From: Cyanobacteria bacterium UBA8803
GTDB lineage: Bacteria; Cyanobacteriota; Cyanobacteriia; Cyanobacteriales; Coleofasciculaceae
Direction of reading: 5' to 3'
DNA: 9,789 bases
NCBI GenBank assembly: GCA_003505715.1
Contig: DNXU01000390.1
Span: 10,069 to 19,857, forward strand
This document shows, piece by piece, positions 4,004 to 9,789 of this stretch. A program made the translations under genes and the position numbers. Under the pieces are notes generated by a model. That model had not been told where the DNA came from. It made no database searches and was given only the letters and a program-made list of their open reading frames with translations. Position 1 is the stretch's first letter. Every line of letters starts with the position of its first letter.

Positions 4004-7000
4004 ATGATAATGAACACTCAAAAAACTATGACACTCGCTGGCTACCAGATTAGCACCCAAATTTACGAAAGTGCCAACTCTATCGTCTATCGAGCTATCC
4101 GTGAGACGGATCGTAAACCTGTGATCCTCAAGCTACTCAAGGAAAATTACCCCACACCCCAAGAACTAACTCGATACAAGCAGGAATATGAAATCACCCG
4201 CTCCCTAAACCTTGATGGCATTGTCAGAGCTTATGGCTTGCAGAAATACCAGAATACACTAGTGATGTTCCTAGAGGATTTTGGCGGGGAATCCTTAAGG
4301 ATATTAATGAATCAGCAAAAGTTTAGCCTCAAGGAATTTCTGGTAATTGCTATTCAAGCCGCTGAAACTTTAGGTAATATTCATGCTGCTCATATTATAC
4401 ATAAAGATATCAATCCATCTAATATCGTTTTCAACCCCCAAACCAAGCAACTTAAAATTATAGACTTTGGCATTTCAACAGTCTTATCGAGAGAAAACCC
4501 CACCCTCAAAAACGTCAATATTTTAGAAGGCACCCTAGCTTATATGTCGCCGGAGCAAACCGGGAGAATGAACTGTGCCCTCGACTACCGCACCGACTTT
4601 TACTCGTTGGGCGTCACCTTTTATCAACTACTGACAGGACGGTTGCCCTTTGAAACTACAGATGCCCTGGAATTGGTACATTCTCATCTAGCACTCATAC
4701 CCATACCACCTCAGCACCTGAATCCAGAAATTCCCCCAGTGGTTTCAGATATTGTCATGAAGTTGCTGGCTAAAAATGCTGCCGAGCGCTATCAAAGTGC
4801 TTGGGGTATCCAGGCTGATTTAGTAACCTGTCTCATGCAACTGGAGGCGAATGGCGAGATTGGAGAAATTATCCCCGGTACTCATGATGTATCAGATCAA
4901 TTCCTGATTTCCCAAAAACTTTATGGCAGGGAGCGAGATGTGGAAACCTTACTCAATGCCTTTGAACGAGTTAGCGAAGGTCAACGGGAGCTGATGTTGG
5001 TGTCCGGTTATTCCGGGATTGGTAAGTCAGTATTAGTCCAGGAAATTTATAAACCTATTACTCGACAACGAGGTTATTTCATCTGGGGCAAATTTGATCA
5101 GTTTCAACGCAATATTCCCTACTATGCCCTAATCCAAGCCTTTCGCGAATTAATCAAGCAACTGTTAACCGAAAGCGAGACGCAACTGAGTCAGTGGGCC
5201 GCCCAACTCTTAACAGCTTTAGGAGCCAACGCTCAGGTTATTATTGATGTCATTCCCCAAGTAGAACTGCTGATCGGGCCGCAACCCCCCGTGAGTGAGG
5301 TTGGGCCTGCCGAGGCTCAAATCCGCTTTCATCGAGTTTTTCAAAACTTCATCCGAGTCTTTAGCCAAATCGACCATCCCTTAGTCATCTTTTTGGACGA
5401 CTTGCAATGGGCCGACTCCGCCACGCTCAAGTTGCTCGAGCAGATTATGAGCGAACCCAATACCCAATCCCTGTTTCTGATTGGGGCCTATCGGGATCAA
5501 GAAGTGAATGCGGCACATCCTTTGATGTTGACCATTGATGAAATTAGGCTAGCTGGAGTTAACGTTAATCGGATCAAGCTTTCACCCTTAGATCGGCTGA
5601 CTGTAAATGAGTTAATCGCCGATACTCTTAAATGCGATCGCCCCAGAGCCAAACCCCTAGCCGAATTAGTCTTGGCCAAAACCAAGGGCAATCCTTTCTT
5701 TGTCAAAGAGTTTCTCAAATCCCTTTATGCGGAAAGACTGTTGAATTTTGACTTAGAAAGCCTGACATGGCAGTGGGATATTAAGCAAATTCAAGCGCGA
5801 GGCTTTACCGATAACGTAGTCGAACTGATGGCGATCGAGATCCAAAAGCTGCCTGCGGACACGCAACAGGTGCTAAAGCTGGCAGCAGCGATCGGGAATC
5901 AGTTCGAGGTGAAAACCTTAGCAATTGTTGAGGAAAAATCTTTACAAGAAACAGCTCTAAGACTGCATTCAGCAGTAGCAGAAGGTCTCATCCTACCCCT
6001 AGGAGAGGAATACAAATCCATCGAGCTAGATGTCACGGGCAAAGAGTCCTTAACTGTTCAATACAAGTTTGCCCATGACCGCATTCAGCAAGCCGCTTAT
6101 TCCCTAATTCCGGAACCAGAAAAGCAATCCGTACACTTGCGGATCGGTCAACTACTCTTAAGTCATATCCCAGCAGAAGAGCGAGAACACAAAATTTTTG
6201 ACATCGTCAACCAATTAAACTTAGGCATTGATGTCATCAAACATAGAAATAACTACGATCGCCCACAAGAGGTACACAAGTATGTTAAAGATATCCCCAC
6301 TCCCCACTCCCTAGCTCGATTAAATCTCATCGCTGGCCAAAAAGCGAAGGCATCAGCCGCTTATAAACCAGCCTTAAAATACCTACAAGTTGGGATAGAG
6401 CTTTTAGAACCCGATAGCTGGCTGACGGAGTACAATCTGAGCTTAGCGCTGTTTGTCGCAGCCGCAGAAGCAGCATACCTGAGTGGCGAGTTCCAGCAGC
6501 AGGATGAGTTAGTTGCCGTGGTCTTGCAACAAGCCAAAACCCTGCTCGACAAAGTTAAAGTCTATGAAGTCAAGATTCAATCTTATATTGCCCAGAGCAA
6601 ACTTAAAGAAGCGATCGCAACGGCACTGGCTGTTCTCAATCTGCTGGGAGTGAAGTTTCCCCAGATGCTAAGTTCGTGGCATATTTGGCTGAGTTTTTGG
6701 AAAACCAAGTTAGTCCTGGCAGGCAAGCGGATTGAAAATTTAATCGACCTGCCTAAAATGACTGACCCTAACAAGTTAGCCGCCATGCGGATTTTATCAA
6801 GCATCGTTGCAGCTGCTTATTTTGCCGTACCGGAACTGATGCCACTGCTGGTATTTAAACAAGTGAAGTTATCCGTAAAGTATGGCAATGCGCCGCTGTC
6901 GGCTTCAGCCTATGCCAGTTATGGTATCCTGTTATGCGATTTTGGCCAGGATCTTGATGCGGGTTATCGATTTAGTCAACTGGCTTTACAAGTCTTAGCT

Positions 7001-9745
7001 CAATTCCAAGGTCAGGATAATTCCGGCATCACTGATGCTACCAAAGCGAAGACATTAGCAAATGTGAGTTTCTTTGCCAGACCATGGAAGGAGCATTTAA
7101 ACTCAACTTTACAACCCCTACTGGAGGCTTACTCTAGCGGACTGGAGACAGGGGATTTAGAAGCAGCAGCTTATGCAGCTCACAATTACTGCTTGCATTC
7201 CTATTTTGCTGGCAAGGACTTGACCAAGCTACAAGAAGACATGACCACCTACGGTGATGTTCTCAGCCAGCTCAAGCAAGAACGCACTTTGCGGATGAAC
7301 AAACTCTACCGACAAGTGATAGCTAACTTGAGGGGTTTAACAGAAAATCCCTACTCCTTAAGCGGCGATTTGTACGATGAGTTAAAAATGCTGCCTCAAC
7401 ACCAAGCTGCCAACGACCTCACCGCTATTTGCGTCCTGCATTTTAACAAGCTGATCCTTTTTTATCTATTTGAATCCTACCATCAAGCGGTTGAAAATGC
7501 CGCAATTGCCCAAAAGTATTTAGAAGGGTTGAGAGGAACAGTGATAGTGCCGCTTTTCCACTTCTACGATTCTTTAGCTCGGTTGGCCGTCTACCCTAAA
7601 GTGCCACCTGCCCAGCAAAAGGAGATCCTGAAGAAGGTAAACGCTAATCAGAAAAAAATGCAGCAATGGGCGCAGCACGCGCCGATGAACCATTTGCACA
7701 AATTCTATCTCGTGGAGTCAGAACGGTATCGGGTTCTCGGCCAACTGGATCGAGCTGCAAAGTTTTACGATTTGGCCATTGAGAGAGCCAAAGCTAATGA
7801 ATATTTGCAGGAAGAGGCATTAGCTTATCAGCTAGCAGCCAAGTTCTATCTAAGTCAAGGTAAAACCACGATCGCCAGAGCCTACATGCAAGATGCCCGT
7901 TATAGCTATCTACAATGGGGAGCGATGGCTAAGGTTAGGGATTTAGAGGAGCGCTATCCCCAATTACTGGTTGCTACTAAATCGGGCTTAGACAACAACC
8001 CCATAACGACAAGTACTACTAGTACTGGTTCAGTAGCTGCACTAGATTTAGCGACGGTAATGAAAGCCTCCCAAGCTATTTCCGGCGAAATCGTTTTGGC
8101 TAATTTACTAACCAAGTTCATGGAGATTCTTATCGAGAATGCGGGAGCGCAAAAAGGCTTTCTGATTTTGCGTTCTCAAACCGAGTCAGGCAATGAGGGG
8201 GGTAAATTACTCATTGAAGCAGAAGGCTCGGTGGATTCAGGCCAGGTCAAGGTGTTGCAGTCAATTCCAGTAGGCAGCAATGGTGCTGCGCCCTTAGCTG
8301 CTGCCATCGTCAACTATGTGGCTCGTACTAAGAAAACTGTGGTATTAAATGATGCCGCTCGCGCAGGTTCTTTTATCAATGATACTTACATCAAAAAGCA
8401 TCAACCTAAATCGATTCTCTGTTGCGCTCTCCTCAATCAAGGTAAACTAATTGGGATTGTTTATCTGGAAAATAATCTGACGACCGGAGCCTTTACACCT
8501 GACCGATTGGAAGTATTAAAGCTCTTATCCTCCCAAGCAGCTATTGCCATTGAAAATGCCAAACTCTATTCAGAGTTACGCCAAAGGGAGAGTCAGCTGA
8601 CTCAATTTTTAGAAGCCATGCCTGTGGGAGTAGCTGTGCTAGATGCCCAAGGCCAACCCTACTACACCAATTATCGTGCCAAGCAGTTACTCGGCAAAGG
8701 CATCTTGCCGTCAACTACATCGGAAAAATTAGCAGAGGCATATCAAATTTATGTGGCAGGCACCGATCGCCTATACCCCAGCTGTGACTTAACCTTCGTC
8801 CGAGCCTTACAGGGGGAAAGTACGACTGCTGACGATTTGGAAATTCATCAAACCGATAAAGTTATCCCCATCGAGAGTTGGGGAACGCCCATTTTTGATG
8901 AAAAGGGCAAGGTAGCCTATGCGATCGTAGCCTTTACCGACATTACTGAACGCAAGCAGGCCGAAGCCGAACGACTGCGTTTTACTCAAGAACTCGAGTC
9001 CAAAAATCTGGCCTTGCAGGAAATCGATCAGCTCAAAGATGAGTTTTTGAAAACCACATCTCACGAACTACGCACTCCTCTCAACGGCATCATTGGCTCG
9101 ATGCGACTCATATTAGATGGTTTTTGCGACGATGACAGCGAAGAAATCGAACTGCTCGAACAAGCCGATCAGTCGGCTCTACAGTTACTGAAAATTATCG
9201 ACCGGGTTTTGGATCTCGCTAAAATTAAATCGGGTAAGCTAGCTGTAGAGATCAAGCCAGTAGATTTGCATCAAGAATTATCAGAAGCGATCGCGCTCCA
9301 AATCGCCCAGCTTCAGCAGAAAGGTCTCCAGTTATACAGGCAGGATTGCCCCCAACCGTTACCAGTAAACGCTGACTCCACCAAGCTCAAGCAAGTGTTC
9401 CTCAATATCATTGAAAATGCGATTAAATTTACAGATAGTGGCAGTATCACCATTTCGACAGGCATCAAATCAGCAGTAGAGGATGAAGGCGAGTTGATGG
9501 CGATCGTGAGGATTAAAGATACGGGAATTGGGATTGACCCAAGCCAACAGCACAAATTGTTTCAACCGTTTGTAATGGTAGATGGTTCTACTACTCGCAG
9601 TCAGGGAGGCATCGGTTTGGGATTGGTCATCTCCCGGAATTTGATGGAACTAATGGGCGGGAGTCTGACTCTGGAGAGTGTTGGTCAAGATCGTGGGACA
9701 ACAGTAGAAATTGCGTTACCCTTGGAATTTAAGGATGAGGGATGA
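4004..9745 (+). CDS. HstK-type hybrid Ser/Thr kinase - AAA ATPase - GAF - PAS - histidine kinase
   Basis: A 1913-residue cytoplasmic signalling protein, matching cyanobacterial HstK-like dual kinases. Ser/Thr kinase (about 14-275): Lys43 (VILK), Glu61, HKD with Asp135, Asn140, DFG 154-156 and the SPE of GTLAYMSPEQ are present, but the glycine loop reads YESANSIVY without the usual glycines. AAA/MalT-like ATPase (about 305-510): Walker A GYSGIGKS (335-342) and Walker B VIFLDD (Asp465/466). A helical, TPR-like region runs to about 1325 and includes FAHDRIQQAAYSLIPE near 690. After a Thr/Ser linker come GAF (about 1355-1520), PAS (about 1530-1655), a coiled coil, HisKA with His1687 in SHELRTPLNG, and HATPase with Asn1805, DTGIGID (1839-1845) and GGIGLGL (1868-1874). 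No transmembrane segment or receiver domain is seen, so the phosphoacceptor is elsewhere. The ATG at 4004 is chosen; AGGA lies 12 bases before it, and the ATG at 4010 is an alternative. The last residues (KDEG) and the stop come from repeat DNA. Confidence 0.95.
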   Translation: MIMNTQKTMTLAGYQISTQIYESANSIVYRAIRETDRKPVILKLLKENYPTPQELTRYKQEYEITRSLNLDGIVRAYGLQKYQNTLVMFLEDFGGESLRILMNQQKFSLKEFLVIAIQAAETLGNIHAAHIIHKDINPSNIVFNPQTKQLKIIDFGISTVLSRENPTLKNVNILEGTLAYMSPEQTGRMNCALDYRTDFYSLGVTFYQLLTGRLPFETTDALELVHSHLALIPIPPQHLNPEIPPVVSDIVMKLLAKNAAERYQSAWGIQADLVTCLMQLEANGEIGEIIPGTHDVSDQFLISQKLYGRERDVETLLNAFERVSEGQRELMLVSGYSGIGKSVLVQEIYKPITRQRGYFIWGKFDQFQRNIPYYALIQAFRELIKQLLTESETQLSQWAAQLLTALGANAQVIIDVIPQVELLIGPQPPVSEVGPAEAQIRFHRVFQNFIRVFSQIDHPLVIFLDDLQWADSATLKLLEQIMSEPNTQSLFLIGAYRDQEVNAAHPLMLTIDEIRLAGVNVNRIKLSPLDRLTVNELIADTLKCDRPRAKPLAELVLAKTKGNPFFVKEFLKSLYAERLLNFDLESLTWQWDIKQIQARGFTDNVVELMAIEIQKLPADTQQVLKLAAAIGNQFEVKTLAIVEEKSLQETALRLHSAVAEGLILPLGEEYKSIELDVTGKESLTVQYKFAHDRIQQAAYSLIPEPEKQSVHLRIGQLLLSHIPAEEREHKIFDIVNQLNLGIDVIKHRNNYDRPQEVHKYVKDIPTPHSLARLNLIAGQKAKASAAYKPALKYLQVGIELLEPDSWLTEYNLSLALFVAAAEAAYLSGEFQQQDELVAVVLQQAKTLLDKVKVYEVKIQSYIAQSKLKEAIATALAVLNLLGVKFPQMLSSWHIWLSFWKTKLVLAGKRIENLIDLPKMTDPNKLAAMRILSSIVAAAYFAVPELMPLLVFKQVKLSVKYGNAPLSASAYASYGILLCDFGQDLDAGYRFSQLALQVLAQFQGQDNSGITDATKAKTLANVSFFARPWKEHLNSTLQPLLEAYSSGLETGDLEAAAYAAHNYCLHSYFAGKDLTKLQEDMTTYGDVLSQLKQERTLRMNKLYRQVIANLRGLTENPYSLSGDLYDELKMLPQHQAANDLTAICVLHFNKLILFYLFESYHQAVENAAIAQKYLEGLRGTVIVPLFHFYDSLARLAVYPKVPPAQQKEILKKVNANQKKMQQWAQHAPMNHLHKFYLVESERYRVLGQLDRAAKFYDLAIERAKANEYLQEEALAYQLAAKFYLSQGKTTIARAYMQDARYSYLQWGAMAKVRDLEERYPQLLVATKSGLDNNPITTSTTSTGSVAALDLATVMKASQAISGEIVLANLLTKFMEILIENAGAQKGFLILRSQTESGNEGGKLLIEAEGSVDSGQVKVLQSIPVGSNGAAPLAAAIVNYVARTKKTVVLNDAARAGSFINDTYIKKHQPKSILCCALLNQGKLIGIVYLENNLTTGAFTPDRLEVLKLLSSQAAIAIENAKLYSELRQRESQLTQFLEAMPVGVAVLDAQGQPYYTNYRAKQLLGKGILPSTTSEKLAEAYQIYVAGTDRLYPSCDLTFVRALQGESTTADDLEIHQTDKVIPIESWGTPIFDEKGKVAYAIVAFTDITERKQAEAERLRFTQELESKNLALQEIDQLKDEFLKTTSHELRTPLNGIIGSMRLILDGFCDDDSEEIELLEQADQSALQLLKIIDRVLDLAKIKSGKLAVEIKPVDLHQELSEAIALQIAQLQQKGLQLYRQDCPQPLPVNADSTKLKQVFLNIIENAIKFTDSGSITISTGIKSAVEDEGELMAIVRIKDTGIGIDPSQQHKLFQPFVMVDGSTTRSQGGIGLGLVISRNLMELMGGSLTLESVGQDRGTTVEIALPLEFKDEG
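6294..6310. repeat. STRR-like heptamers (TCCCCAC x2) inside the kinase gene
   Basis: Two TCCCCAC units and a partial third lie in frame in the hybrid kinase gene, encoding the residues PTPHS (765-769). They fall between the ATPase-associated helical part and the conserved LNLIAGQKAKASAAY segment, in a stretch that looks like a variable linker. The sequence matches a common intergenic cyanobacterial heptamer. Confidence 0.5.
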
Positions 9746-9789
9746 AGGATGAAGGATGAGGGATGAGGGATGAAGGATGAGGGATGAGG
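9731..9789. repeat. Heptamer array (ARGGATG)n at the 3' end of the kinase gene
   Basis: Eight complete units, five-to-three in two variants (AAGGATG and AGGGATG mixed), plus three bases run to the window end, so the array is cut off. The kinase stop TGA (9743-9745) spans the junction of units 2 and 3. Every unit junction reads TGA, so any frame entering the array ends within three units. Confidence 0.9.

Noticed and set aside
5497..6804. Minus-strand open frames inside the kinase gene
   Set aside because: They are antisense shadows of a long, clearly coding frame and show no independent protein character.
9731..9789. CRISPR-like array
   Set aside because: The units are contiguous 7-mers without spacers, so this is a simple tandem repeat.

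Overview
The window looks like a piece of chromosome from a filamentous cyanobacterium. The evidence is nine complete HIP1 octamers (GCGATCGC), several kinds of tandem heptamer (the short STRR repeats typical of cyanobacteria), a DUF3318 gene, a DUF1350 gene, an SmtA-type metallothionein and a very large HstK-type hybrid kinase. Genus cannot be fixed from the sequence alone. No tRNA, rRNA, CRISPR array, insertion sequence or phage gene was seen.

Layout. Positions 1-21 hold a small heptamer array just beyond the 3' end of a minus-strand DUF3318 membrane protein (41-649). A 185-bp divergent spacer follows, then two plus-strand genes: a small Cys-rich zinc-ribbon-like protein (835-1095) and a DUF1350 alpha/beta hydrolase (1158-1931). 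A hairpin-forming repeat lies between the convergent DUF1350 and metallothionein genes. The metallothionein (2025-2192, minus) has an SmtB/ArsR-type operator upstream but no smtB beside it. Upstream of it on the same strand is an alpha/beta-hydrolase-fold protein (2338-3255) whose nucleophile position is Ala. About 750 bp without a convincing gene follows. It holds tandem dyads, an extended -10 box directly followed by a terminator-like hairpin, a nested hairpin and two diverged copies of a short repeat. The rest of the window (4004-9745, plus) is one 1913-residue signalling protein: Ser/Thr kinase, AAA ATPase, helical repeats, GAF, PAS, HisKA and HATPase. Its last codons and stop lie inside a heptamer array that runs off the window end.

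How the genes relate. The zinc-ribbon and DUF1350 genes are probably co-transcribed. The metallothionein is probably a zinc-responsive unit of its own. The hybrid kinase carries no receiver domain, so its phosphorylation partners must be encoded elsewhere. The genes do not form one recognisable pathway. The unusual content is the large hybrid kinase, the active-site-altered hydrolase, the structured 3.3-3.9 kb spacer, and heptamer repeats placed at or inside gene boundaries.
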